A stretch of DNA of 5,814 nt from an uncultured Brevundimonas sp. (lineage in GTDB: Bacteria; Pseudomonadota; Alphaproteobacteria; Caulobacterales; Caulobacteraceae), in the NCBI GenBank assembly GCA_946481405.1, contig CAMLNY010000100.1, forward strand, positions 1 through 5,814. Direction: 5' to 3'. Position 1 is the stretch's first letter. Each line of letters starts with the position of its first letter. The position numbers and the translations under genes were made by a program. Below the pieces are notes generated by a model that worked only from the letters and a program-made list of their open reading frames with translations, was not told the DNA's origin and made no database searches. Shown here one piece after another: positions 1 to 5,814 of this stretch.

Positions 1-39
1 CGGTGAACGTGGGCGTTCCCCGCTCCGCCTACACGGTGA

Positions 40-882
40 TCACGGTGCCGGATCGGTCGGGTCCATGATCCAGTTGACCTCATGGGTGATGCGCCGTTCG
101 CCGTCGATGAGGCCGTGCACCCGCCAGGTCGTGGCCGAGACCGTGCCCCGGGCGATCGCCCCCGCCGCCACGGTCAGATCGCGCTCGGCGAGGCTGACCG
201 CATGGTCGGATTCGAACCGGTCGAGCAACAGGCCGAGCCGCTGCGCTAGCCCCTCCACGCTCTGCGAGAACATACCGGTGAAGGTCTCGGCCAATGGACC
301 GCTCGTCAGGTCGATCTCTCCCGGCGGCGAGCCGAAGCCCAGCGCTCCGAAGACGTAGTCCGGGTTCGGAATCGTCGTGCAGTCAATGATCTCGCGCGTG
401 GCGATGTTGCGATACGATACGCACAGCCCGACCGCATTGGCCGCCATCCGCTCCGCCACCCAGCCCGGATTGATCCCCGTCCCGGCCAGGGTCGCGCCGC
501 CCTTCCGCGCGCTCTCCGCCAGTTGCTCCGCATAGGCGCGGCCCAAGGCGGCGGGCTCGAAATAGTGGTTGATCGAGACGACGTTCTTGCCGCTTTCCAG
601 CAGGCGTATCACGTCGGCGTCGTGGCCCGTATAGGGCGCCGACAGCATGGGCGCGTGCACCACGATGTCGGCGTCGATCTTCAGGATCTCATCGATAGAC
701 CGGGTCGCGATCACTCCGGTCTCGGGTCGCCGCGCGATGTCGCCGGCATCCCGCCCGGCCTTGGCCTCGCCATAGACGAGCAGCCCGACCAGCTGGAACC
801 GGTCGTCGTCCAGCACGGCCCTCAGACAGGCCTTGCCCATTGAGCCGGTCGCCCACTGGATCACCCGGATGGGTCTGGTCAT
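40..882 (-). CDS. Dihydrodipicolinate reductase-like NAD(P)-binding oxidoreductase, C-terminus possibly shortened
   Basis: This is probably a cytosolic NAD(P)H-dependent oxidoreductase of the broad 'dihydrodipicolinate reductase / amine (2,4-diaminopentanoate-type) dehydrogenase' family; the substrate is unknown. In the 280-residue product, the N-terminus reads IRVIQWATGSMGK (residues 5-17), a Rossmann nucleotide loop. It is followed by a GRDAGD segment (43-48), DEIL and DADIVVHAP (64-78), SGKNVVSINHYFEP (97-110), GTGINPGWV (134-142) and LGFGSPP (181-187). These are hallmarks of this family rather than of true DapB. I chose the ATG at 882 because a strong GAGGAGG lies 4 nt upstream and the fold begins at once; the in-frame ATG at 933 would add 17 basic residues (ARKQRQRR) unlike the family. 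Family members are commonly about 330-360 residues as I recall, so this protein seems to lack the last C-terminal strands (see findings). It is divergent from the SDR gene. Family call fairly sure; function unsure. Confidence 0.75.
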   Translation of the reverse strand: MTRPIRVIQWATGSMGKACLRAVLDDDRFQLVGLLVYGEAKAGRDAGDIARRPETGVIATRSIDEILKIDADIVVHAPMLSAPYTGHDADVIRLLESGKNVVSINHYFEPAALGRAYAEQLAESARKGGATLAGTGINPGWVAERMAANAVGLCVSYRNIATREIIDCTTIPNPDYVFGALGFGSPPGEIDLTSGPLAETFTGMFSQSVEGLAQRLGLLLDRFESDHAVSLAERDLTVAAGAIARGTVSATTWRVHGLIDGERRITHEVNWIMDPTDPAP

Positions 883-886
883 TCCG

Positions 887-893
887 CCTCCTC
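887..893 (-). promoter_or_regulatory. Shine-Dalgarno site that fixes the reductase start
   Basis: Read on the minus strand this is GAGGAGG, 4 nt before the ATG at 882-880. It is a near-perfect anti-16S match and supports the internal ATG over the in-frame ATG at 933, which has no comparable site that I can see. Confidence 0.7.
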
Positions 894-1009
894 GACGCTG
901 TCGCTGCTTTCTTGCCCCGAACGCCGGGCGCATAAGTCCAGAAACGCAAGCCGCTTGCCAAGCGCCGGTGAAAGCTTAGTGTGTTTACGCAAGCGACATC
1001 AAGTCGTCC

Positions 1010-1015
1010 GGAGAG
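1010..1015 (+). promoter_or_regulatory. Shine-Dalgarno site of the SDR gene
   Basis: GGAGAG lies 6 nt before the ATG at 1022. Spacing and sequence are good and support that start. Confidence 0.6.
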
Positions 1016-1021
1016 ACGCCC

Positions 1022-1984
1022 ATGGCCGAGCCGCCCTTCTGGCAGGCGCTGATGAAGTCGGTGAATTTCTACGCCCGCTTCGCCCCCTCCTTCACCCGCG
1101 TCGGCTATGTCGCGCGGGGCCTGCCGTTCAAGCCGGTGAAGGCCAACTATGCGGGCCAGAACTGGCTGGTCACCGGCGCGACGGGCGGCCTCGGGAAGGC
1201 GACGGCGCTGCGGGCTGTGGCCAAGGGCGCGACCGTCTACGCCATCGGCCGCAACGTGAGGGCGCTCGGCGACCTGGTCCGCGAGGCGCGGGGGCCGGCC
1301 AAGATCGTACCCGTCACCTGCGACCTCTCCTCAATGTCCGCCGTCGCGGGCCTCGCCGCCCGGCCCGAGGTCGCGGCGGTGACGTTCGACGTCCTGGTCA
1401 ACAACGTCGGCCTTCTGATGCGCCACTACCAGGCGACGCCGGAGGGGCTGGAGACCTCCTACGCCACCAACCTCCTCGGCCACTGGATTCTGACGGAGGA
1501 TTTGCACAAGGCGGGCTTGCTCAAGCCCGGCGCAGCCGTCATCAACGTCGTCTCGGGCGGCCTCTATAACCTCGGCCTCAACAAGAAGATGCTCAACATC
1601 CCCGAGGAGCACTTCAACGGCTTCGCCGCCTACGCCGCCCACAAGCGCGCCCAGTTGGCCCTGGCCGAGCACTGGCGCGCCGCCTGGGCCGCAGACGGCA
1701 TCAGGACCTACGCCGTCCATCCGGGTTGGGCCGATACCGCCGGCGTGAAGACCAGCCTACCGAAGTTCCGCAAGGTCCTCGCCCCCATTCTGAGGAACGA
1801 CCACGAGGGCGCCGACACCATCGACTGGCTGGCCGCCACCCGTCCTGCCGAAGTGGTCGACGAGATCTGGTTCGACCGCAAACCGCGCACCGCCCACGCC
1901 TATCCCCATACCCGCAACCCGCGAACGACCATCCCCGACATCGTCGCCTTCCTTGAGGCCGACCGACAGCGGCTGGCAGTCTGA
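1022..1984 (+). CDS. DHRS12-like short-chain dehydrogenase/reductase (SDR)
   Basis: This is an NAD(P)-dependent oxidoreductase of the classical SDR fold, 320 residues, probably cytosolic. The Rossmann part starts at WLVTGATGGLG (48-58, the TGxxxGxG cofactor loop). Then come D101 (CDLSS, adenine contact), NNVG (127-130, usually NNAG), tetrad Asn N150 (ATNLLGHW), S178 in VVSGG, and Y204/K208 in YAAHK, so the catalytic set is complete. HPGWADT (233-239) followed by GV, and a late FDRKP...H segment (284-292), match what I recall of DHRS12, whose natural substrate is poorly defined. As in DHRS12, about 45 residues (NFYARFAPSFTRVGY...) precede the fold, and the aromatic, basic stretch could touch a membrane surface. 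The start is supported by GGAGAG upstream. The stop is 39 bp before the oxoprolinase ATG and in the same frame, suggesting one operon. A specific substrate cannot be assigned. Confidence 0.85.
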   Translation: MAEPPFWQALMKSVNFYARFAPSFTRVGYVARGLPFKPVKANYAGQNWLVTGATGGLGKATALRAVAKGATVYAIGRNVRALGDLVREARGPAKIVPVTCDLSSMSAVAGLAARPEVAAVTFDVLVNNVGLLMRHYQATPEGLETSYATNLLGHWILTEDLHKAGLLKPGAAVINVVSGGLYNLGLNKKMLNIPEEHFNGFAAYAAHKRAQLALAEHWRAAWAADGIRTYAVHPGWADTAGVKTSLPKFRKVLAPILRNDHEGADTIDWLAATRPAEVVDEIWFDRKPRTAHAYPHTRNPRTTIPDIVAFLEADRQRLAV

Positions 1985-2000
1985 AGCCTTGCCGCCGTCG

Positions 2001-2023
2001 CCCCGATCCGCGATGGATCGGGG
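2001..2023 (+). promoter_or_regulatory. Perfect 9-bp hairpin abutting the oxoprolinase start codon
   Basis: CCCCGATCC (2001-2009) and GGATCGGGG (2015-2023) form a perfect 9-bp stem around a GCGAT loop. The stem begins 16 nt after the SDR stop and its last base directly precedes the ATG at 2024. There is no T-tract after it, so it is not a standard intrinsic terminator. The only purine-rich ribosome-binding candidates (GGA at 2015-2017, GGGG at 2020-2023) lie in the 3' arm and would be hidden when the stem forms. It could restrain translation unless ribosomes from the SDR gene open it, or be a small dispersed palindrome that landed here. The structure is seen; the role is inferred. Confidence 0.6.
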
Positions 2024-5000
2024 ATGGCGAGCGACACGATCAAGGCGGACGGCTGGCGATTCTGGATCGACCGGGGCGGCACCTTCACCGACATCGTCGC
2101 CCGCGCCCCCGACGGCGCCCTGACGACCGCCAAACTCCTGTCCGACAATCCGGACCAGTATGAGGACGCCGCCGTCGAAGGCGTGCGCCGCATCCTGAAG
2201 GCTGTGCCCGGTCCGCTTCCCGTCGGTCTCGTCACCGACATCCGCATGGGCACCACGGTCGCCACGAACGCCCTCCTCGAACGCAAGGGCGAACCCACGG
2301 TCCTCGCCATCACGCGCGGCTTCGGCGACGCGCTGAAGATCGGCTGGCAGGCCCGCCCTGACATCTTCGCCCGCCACGTCGTCGTGCGCGAGCCGCTGAA
2401 CGATCGGGTCATCGAGATCGACGAACGCGTCCGGGCCGACGGGGCCGTCGACTGCCCGCTGGACGATGCCGCCGCCCGCGCCGACCTCTCCGCCGCCTTC
2501 GCCGAGGGCTATCGGGCGCTGGCCATCGTCCTCGTCCACGGCTGGCGTTTCACCGATCACGAAAGTCGGCTGGCGGCCATCGCCCGCGAGATCGGCTTCA
2601 CCCAGATCTCCGTCAGCCATGAGGTCGGCGCCCTGATCAAGCTGATCGGGCGCGGCGACACGACCGTGGCCGACGCCTATCTGTCGCCGGTGCTAGACGC
2701 CTATGTCGCCCGCGTGGGTCGCGCTCTCGGCCCCGACACGCCCCTGATGTTCATGCAGTCGTCGGGCGGCCTGGCCAGTCCCTCGGCCTTCCGGGGCAAG
2801 GACGCCATCCTGTCGGGCCCGGCCGGCGGCGTGGTCGGCATGGCCTCGACGGCCGAGGCCGCCGGCTTCGACCGCGTGATCGGCTTCGACATGGGCGGCA
2901 CTTCGACCGATGTCGCCCACTATTCGGGCGCGTTCGAGCGCACCTCCGACGCCGTGGTCGCGGGCGTCCGCCTGCGCGCCCCCATGCTGTCGATCCACAC
3001 GGTCGCGGCCGGCGGGGGCTCCATCTGCCGCTTCGACGGCTCGCGCCTGCGCGTCGGGCCGGAGAGCGCCGGCGCCGTGCCCGGTCCCGCCGCCTATCGT
3101 CGCGGCGGCCCGCTAACGGCGACCGACTGCAACGTCCTGCTGGGCAAGCTCCGACCGGAGTTCTTTCCCTCCGTCTTCGGCCCCAACGGCGACCAGCCGC
3201 TGGACCACGCCGCCGTCGCCGAAAAGTTCGACAGGCTCGCCGACGAGGTCGCCGCCGCCACCGGCCGCCCGACCGATCCGCTCGACCTGGCCGAAGGCTT
3301 CGTCGGCATCGCCGTCCAGAACATGGCCGAGGCGATCAAGTCGATCTCCATCCAGCGTGGCCACGACCTGACCGGATATGTCCTCAACTGTTTCGGCGGC
3401 GCGGGCGGCCAGCACGCCTGTCTCGTCGCCGATGCGCTGGGCATGACGACGGTGATGCTCCATCCCTTCGCGGGCGTTCTGTCCGCCTACGGAATGGGTC
3501 TGGCCTCCATTCGGACGATCCGCCAGACGACGGTCGCAGCGCCGCTGGCGCCCGCCTCCGACGCCGCCTTCGCCGACCGCGTCGCCGCGCTGGAGGCCGA
3601 GGCTCGCGCCGACCTCCTGGCCCAGGACCTGCCCGCCGCCTCCATCGCAACCGAAGCCCGCGCCGAGATCAAGTTCGCCGGCAGCGACACCCCCCTGACC
3701 CTCCCCTTCGGTTCCGCCGCCGACATGGCCGCCGCCTTCGCGGCCCTGCACCGCCAGCGCTTCGGCTTCTTCGCCGAGGACAAGGCGCTGGTGGTGGAGA
3801 CGCTGGAGGTGGAGGCGATCAGTTCTCCCTCCCCGTTCGGGGAGGGTGGTCGCGCAGCGACCGGGTGGGGAGGGCATGGCGACGTGGCGACAATGTCAGG
3901 GGGGCCTCGCCTTGCCGCCCCCACCCGGTTTTCGCTTCGCTCCGACCAACCTCCCCCGCAGGGGGAGGGAGGAGCTGTGCGCGTCCCCGTCCGCCTCGCC
4001 GGCGCCGATCACGCCACCCCCGTCCGCCACCGCGACACCCTGCCCGCCGGCGCGATCCTCCCCGGCCCCGCCCTTATCCTCGAATCCACCGGCACGACCG
4101 TGGTCGAGCCCGGCTGGACCGCCCGCGTCGACGCCGCCGCCAACCTGATCCTCGAGCGCACCACGCCCCTGCCCGGCCGCGCCCCCATCGGCGCCCACGC
4201 CGACCCCATCCTGCTGGAGGTGTTCAACAGCCGCTTCATGGCCTGCGCCGAACACATGGGAGAGGCCCTGCGCGCCACCGCCTATTCGGTGAACATCAAG
4301 GAGCGGCTCGACTTCTCCTGCGCCGTCTTCGACGCCTCCGGCACCCTGATCGCCAACGCCCCGCACATCCCGGTCCACCTGGGCTCGATGGGCGAGAGCA
4401 TCCGCGTCGTCCTCGCCTCGAGGGGCCCCGCATCTGAAAAGCCGATGCAGCCCGGCGACGTCGTCATGCTGAACGCTCCCTACAACGGCGGCACCCACCT
4501 GCCCGACATCACCGTCATCATGCCGGTCTTCCTCGACAGCGAGACGACCCCCGCCTTCTTCGTCGCCGCGCGCGGTCACCATGCCGACGTCGGGGGCATC
4601 ACGCCGGGGTCCATGCCCGCCTCCTCGACCACGGTCGATCAGGAGGGCGTCCTGATCGACGACTTCCTGCTGGTCGAGGCTGGCCGCCTGCGCGACGCCG
4701 AGACCCGCGCCCTGTTCGCCTCGGGCCCATACCCGTCCCGCAACGTCGAGCAGAACATGGCCGACCTGAAGGCCCAGGTCGCGTCGTGCCAGCGCGGCGC
4801 CGACGAACTGATCCGCATGGTCGCCGAGTTCGGCCGCCCGGTCGTCGAGGCCTATATGGCCCACGTCCAGTCCAACGCCGAGGAAGCTGTCCGCCGCGCC
4901 ATAGCCGCCCTCAAGCCCGGCGCCTTCGCCTATGAGATGGACGACGGTGCCGTCATCCGCGTCCGCATCGACGTGGACCCCGAGGCCCGCACCGCTGTCG

Positions 5001-5806
5001 TCGACTTCACCGGCAGCGCCGACCAGCGCCCGACCAACTTCAACGCGCCGCTTTCAATCACGCGGGCGGCGACCCTCTATGTGTTCCGGACGCTGGTGGA
5101 CGACACCATCCCGCTGAACGACGGCTGCATGAAGCCCATCACCCTGATCGTGCCGGAGGGGTCGATGCTGAACCCCCGCTATCCGGCCGCCGTCGTCGCC
5201 GGCAACGTCGAGACCAGTCAGGCGGTCGTCGACACCCTCTACGGCGCGCTCGGCGTCCTCGCCGCCAGCCAGGGCACGATGAACAACTTCACCTTCGGCG
5301 ATGCGACTCGCCAGTATTACGAGACCATCGCGGGCGGTGCGGGCGCCGGCCCCGACGCCCCGGGCGCCAGCGCGGTCCAGACCCACATGACCAACAGCCG
5401 CCTGACCGACCCCGAGGTGCTCGAAACCCGCTTTCCGGTCCTGCTGGAAGAGTTCTCCATCCGTCGCGGCTCCGGCGGTGCGGGGGCTGCGAAGGGCGGG
5501 GACGGGGCGACGCGGCGGGTCCGGTTTCTGGAGCCAATGACGGCGGCGATCCTGTCGGGCCACCGCAGGGTCCCTCCGTTCGGCGTGGCCGAGGGGGAAC
5601 CCGGAGCCGTCGGGGCCAACCGCATTGAGCGAGCGGACGGAACGGTCGAAACGCTGGGCTCCACGGCCGAAGTCGCGATGACCCCGGGCGACGTCTTCGT
5701 CATCCAGACCCCCGGCGGCGGCGGGTTCGGCACACCCCTCCCTCTCCTGGTGGGAGAGGACTTGAGCGCCCGAGAGCGCAGCGATCGGACTTGCGCGAAA
5801 GGGTGA
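2024..5806 (+). CDS. Single-chain 5-oxoprolinase-type hydantoinase (HyuA-HyuB fusion) with repeat-derived insertion and tail
   Basis: This is probably an ATP-dependent 5-oxoprolinase (EC 3.5.2.9 type), opening 5-oxo-L-proline to L-glutamate in the cytosol; related cyclic imides or amides are possible. Of 1260 residues, about 11-500 form the HyuA ATPase half: DRGGTFTD (16-23), [16 protein letters not shown] (75-90), SGPAGGVVG (264-272), [11 protein letters not shown] (287-297), GGGS (330-333) and [10 protein letters not shown] (457-466), the last favouring oxoprolinase over N-methylhydantoinase. About 505-712 is the HyuA C-terminal beta domain, interrupted at about 600-651 by [10 protein letters not shown]...PPPQGEGG, encoded by a palindromic repeat. 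About 727-1236 is Hyu[12 protein letters not shown] (757-767), HIPVHLGSM (781-789), [14 protein letters not shown] (817-830), RGHHADVGG (850-858), [15 protein letters not shown] (1147-1161) and the usual terminal TPGGGGFG (1229-1236). Another 24 residues follow, about 23 of them repeat-derived. ATG 2024 is forced: no ATG, GTG or TTG lies in frame between the SDR stop (1984) and the conserved WRFWIDRGG. All hallmark loops are intact, so it looks functional despite the insert. Confidence 0.85.
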   Translation: MASDTIKADGWRFWIDRGGTFTDIVARAPDGALTTAKLLSDNPDQYEDAAVEGVRRILKAVPGPLPVGLVTDIRMGTTVATNALLERKGEPTVLAITRGFGDALKIGWQARPDIFARHVVVREPLNDRVIEIDERVRADGAVDCPLDDAAARADLSAAFAEGYRALAIVLVHGWRFTDHESRLAAIAREIGFTQISVSHEVGALIKLIGRGDTTVADAYLSPVLDAYVARVGRALGPDTPLMFMQSSGGLASPSAFRGKDAILSGPAGGVVGMASTAEAAGFDRVIGFDMGGTSTDVAHYSGAFERTSDAVVAGVRLRAPMLSIHTVAAGGGSICRFDGSRLRVGPESAGAVPGPAAYRRGGPLTATDCNVLLGKLRPEFFPSVFGPNGDQPLDHAAVAEKFDRLADEVAAATGRPTDPLDLAEGFVGIAVQNMAEAIKSISIQRGHDLTGYVLNCFGGAGGQHACLVADALGMTTVMLHPFAGVLSAYGMGLASIRTIRQTTVAAPLAPASDAAFADRVAALEAEARADLLAQDLPAASIATEARAEIKFAGSDTPLTLPFGSAADMAAAFAALHRQRFGFFAEDKALVVETLEVEAISSPSPFGEGGRAATGWGGHGDVATMSGGPRLAAPTRFSLRSDQPPPQGEGGAVRVPVRLAGADHATPVRHRDTLPAGAILPGPALILESTGTTVVEPGWTARVDAAANLILERTTPLPGRAPIGAHADPILLEVFNSRFMACAEHMGEALRATAYSVNIKERLDFSCAVFDASGTLIANAPHIPVHLGSMGESIRVVLASRGPASEKPMQPGDVVMLNAPYNGGTHLPDITVIMPVFLDSETTPAFFVAARGHHADVGGITPGSMPASSTTVDQEGVLIDDFLLVEAGRLRDAETRALFASGPYPSRNVEQNMADLKAQVASCQRGADELIRMVAEFGRPVVEAYMAHVQSNAEEAVRRAIAALKPGAFAYEMDDGAVIRVRIDVDPEARTAVVDFTGSADQRPTNFNAPLSITRAATLYVFRTLVDDTIPLNDGCMKPITLIVPEGSMLNPRYPAAVVAGNVETSQAVVDTLYGALGVLAASQGTMNNFTFGDATRQYYETIAGGAGAGPDAPGASAVQTHMTNSRLTDPEVLETRFPVLLEEFSIRRGSGGAGAAKGGDGATRRVRFLEPMTAAILSGHRRVPPFGVAEGEPGAVGANRIERADGTVETLGSTAEVAMTPGDVFVIQTPGGGGFGTPLPLLVGEDLSARERSDRTCAKG
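3825..3875 (+). repeat. Left repeat unit (forward copy)
   Basis: The order of parts is: hairpin CTCCCTCCCC-GTTC-GGGGAGGG, then TGGTCG, then GCGCAGCGA (3852-3860), then ACCGGGTGGGG, then AGGGC. It encodes [17 protein letters not shown]. It aligns block by block with the reverse complement of the right unit and, more loosely, with the unit at the end of the gene. Confidence 0.7.
3877..3891 (+). repeat. Short tandem repeat in the core between the two units
   Basis: TGGCGACG is followed directly by TGGCGAC. It lies in the core (3876-3913) that separates the two inverted units, and it is the only internal repetition I see there. It may be chance in such GC-rich sequence. Confidence 0.4.
3914..3971 (-). 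repeat. Right repeat unit (inverted copy)
   Basis: Read on the minus strand it has the same order as the left unit: CTCCCTCCCCC-TG-CGGGGGAGG, then TTGGTCG, then GAGCGAAGCGAAA, then ACCGGGTGGGG, then GCGGC. Differences from the left copy are a few substitutions and small indels in the centre, which suggests two diverged copies rather than a recent duplication. On the coding strand it gives [19 protein letters not shown]. Confidence 0.7.
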
Positions 5807-5810
5807 GGTC
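5738..5810 (+). repeat. Third palindromic repeat unit overlapping the oxoprolinase 3' end
   Basis: It has the same architecture as the internal units: a pyrimidine/purine hairpin (CCTCTCC 5741-5747 with GGAGAGG 5753-5759, loop TGGTG), then the shared nonamer GCGCAGCGA (5776-5784), then GGGTGAGG (5801-5808) in place of GGGTGGGG. The centre is longer and contains GGACTTG twice (5758-5764, 5787-5793) and GAGCGC twice (5764-5769, 5774-5779). The TGA of GGGTGAGG is the gene's stop codon. The unit may continue past the window end. Confidence 0.6.
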
Positions 5811-5814
5811 GCCC

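Larger units (their letters stand above)
883..1021. promoter_or_regulatory. Divergent intergenic region with clustered CAAGC/GCTTG half-sites
   Basis: This 139-bp gap must hold the promoters for both the minus-strand reductase and the plus-strand SDR gene. It contains GCAAG-CCG-CTTGC (946-958), a perfect 5-bp inverted repeat with a 3-nt spacer. This overlaps CGCTT-GCC-AAGCG (952-964), a second one. A further half-site sits in ACGCAAGC at 987-994, an exact 8-bp direct repeat of 944-951. Such a cluster could be the operator of a local regulator (TetR-, MarR- or LysR-like), but no regulator gene is in the window. I see no convincing sigma-70 -35/-10 pair on either strand; TTGCCA at 955-960 lacks a good -10 partner. 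The operator role is inference. Confidence 0.35.
3825..3971. repeat. 147-bp composite palindromic repeat inserted in frame in the oxoprolinase gene
   Basis: Perfect 10-bp terminal inverted repeats, CTCCCTCCCC (3825-3834) and GGGGAGGGAG (3962-3971), bound the element. Inside, GGGGAGG (3839-3845) pairs with CCTCCCC (3950-3956), TGGTCG (3847-3852) with CGACCA (3943-3948), and ACCGGGTGGGG (3860-3870) with CCCCACCCGGT (3919-3929). The whole could fold into one long imperfect hairpin, or into separate small ones: CCCTCCCC/GGGGAGGG (3827-3846), GGTCGC/GCGACC (3848-3862), CCTCCCCC/GGGGGAGG (3950-3968). It is 147 bp, exactly 49 codons, with no stop in the reading frame. The encoded Gly/Pro/Ser/Arg-rich segment has no counterpart that I know of in the family. 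Confidence 0.8.

Noticed and set aside
883..933. Upstream ATG at 933 as the start of the minus-strand reductase
   Set aside because: The extra 17 residues are basic and unlike the family, and the strong GAGGAGG at 893-887 points to the ATG at 882.
2001..2023. Intrinsic terminator between the SDR and oxoprolinase genes
   Set aside because: The stem is good but is followed directly by ATGGCG, not by a T-tract, and the downstream gene has no other promoter space.
1757..2620. Open frame of 287 codons on the minus strand across the SDR/oxoprolinase junction
   Set aside because: It overlaps two well-supported genes antisense and reads as Gly/Asp/Val-rich filler; no start signal or family motif was seen.
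3825..3971. The repeat as a disruption that makes the oxoprolinase a pseudogene
   Set aside because: The insert is 147 bp, keeps the frame and has no stop; conserved HyuA and HyuB motifs continue intact on both sides.
3825..3971. CRISPR array or insertion sequence
   Set aside because: There are only two diverged, inverted copies, no regular spacers and no transposase coding capacity; a small non-autonomous palindromic repeat fits better.
3896..4864. Long open frame of 322 codons on the minus strand opposite the oxoprolinase
   Set aside because: It is antisense to a strongly conserved coding region. Its product is a low-complexity Gly/Asp/Val-rich sequence with no recognisable motif, as expected from reversed high-GC codons.

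Overview
The window is very GC-rich (around 70% by eye) and its third codon positions are almost all G or C. It looks like an alphaproteobacterial chromosome. The GC bias, the 5-oxoprolinase type, and the short palindromic repeats built from CTCCCTCCCC hairpins, a GCGCAGCGA core and a GGGTGGGG/GGGTGAGG end suggest a Caulobacterales-like genome such as Brevundimonas. That placement is inferred from general knowledge and was not searched.

Layout: a minus-strand gene (about 40-882) encodes a Rossmann-fold reductase of the 'dihydrodipicolinate reductase-like' / NAD(P)H-dependent amine dehydrogenase family. It lies divergent to two plus-strand genes, across a 139-bp gap (883-1021) that carries a cluster of CAAGC/GCTTG half-sites. 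The first plus-strand gene (1022-1984) is a DHRS12-like short-chain dehydrogenase. The second (2024-5806) is a single-chain HyuA-HyuB protein of the ATP-dependent 5-oxoprolinase type, 1260 residues long. The two are 39 bp apart and probably co-transcribed. A perfect 9-bp hairpin fills the gap and ends on the base before the second ATG.

The most interesting structure is inside the oxoprolinase gene. At 3825-3971 there is a 147-bp composite palindrome: two diverged copies of one repeat, head to head, bounded by perfect 10-bp terminal inverted repeats. Its length is exactly 49 codons. It is read straight through and adds about 50 low-complexity residues between the HyuA and HyuB halves. A third, diverged unit of the same architecture overlaps the 3' end of the gene (about 5738-5810). 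It encodes the last ~23 residues and supplies the TGA stop. One enzyme gene therefore seems to have been invaded twice by palindromic repeats that became coding sequence, much as Rickettsia palindromic elements do.

Functionally, the oxoprolinase would hydrolyse 5-oxo-L-proline (or a related cyclic amide) to an open-chain amino acid with ATP. Both neighbours are NAD(P)-dependent oxidoreductases of unknown substrate. No pathway joining the three can be established from this sequence alone, and no complete unknown defence or mobile system is visible.
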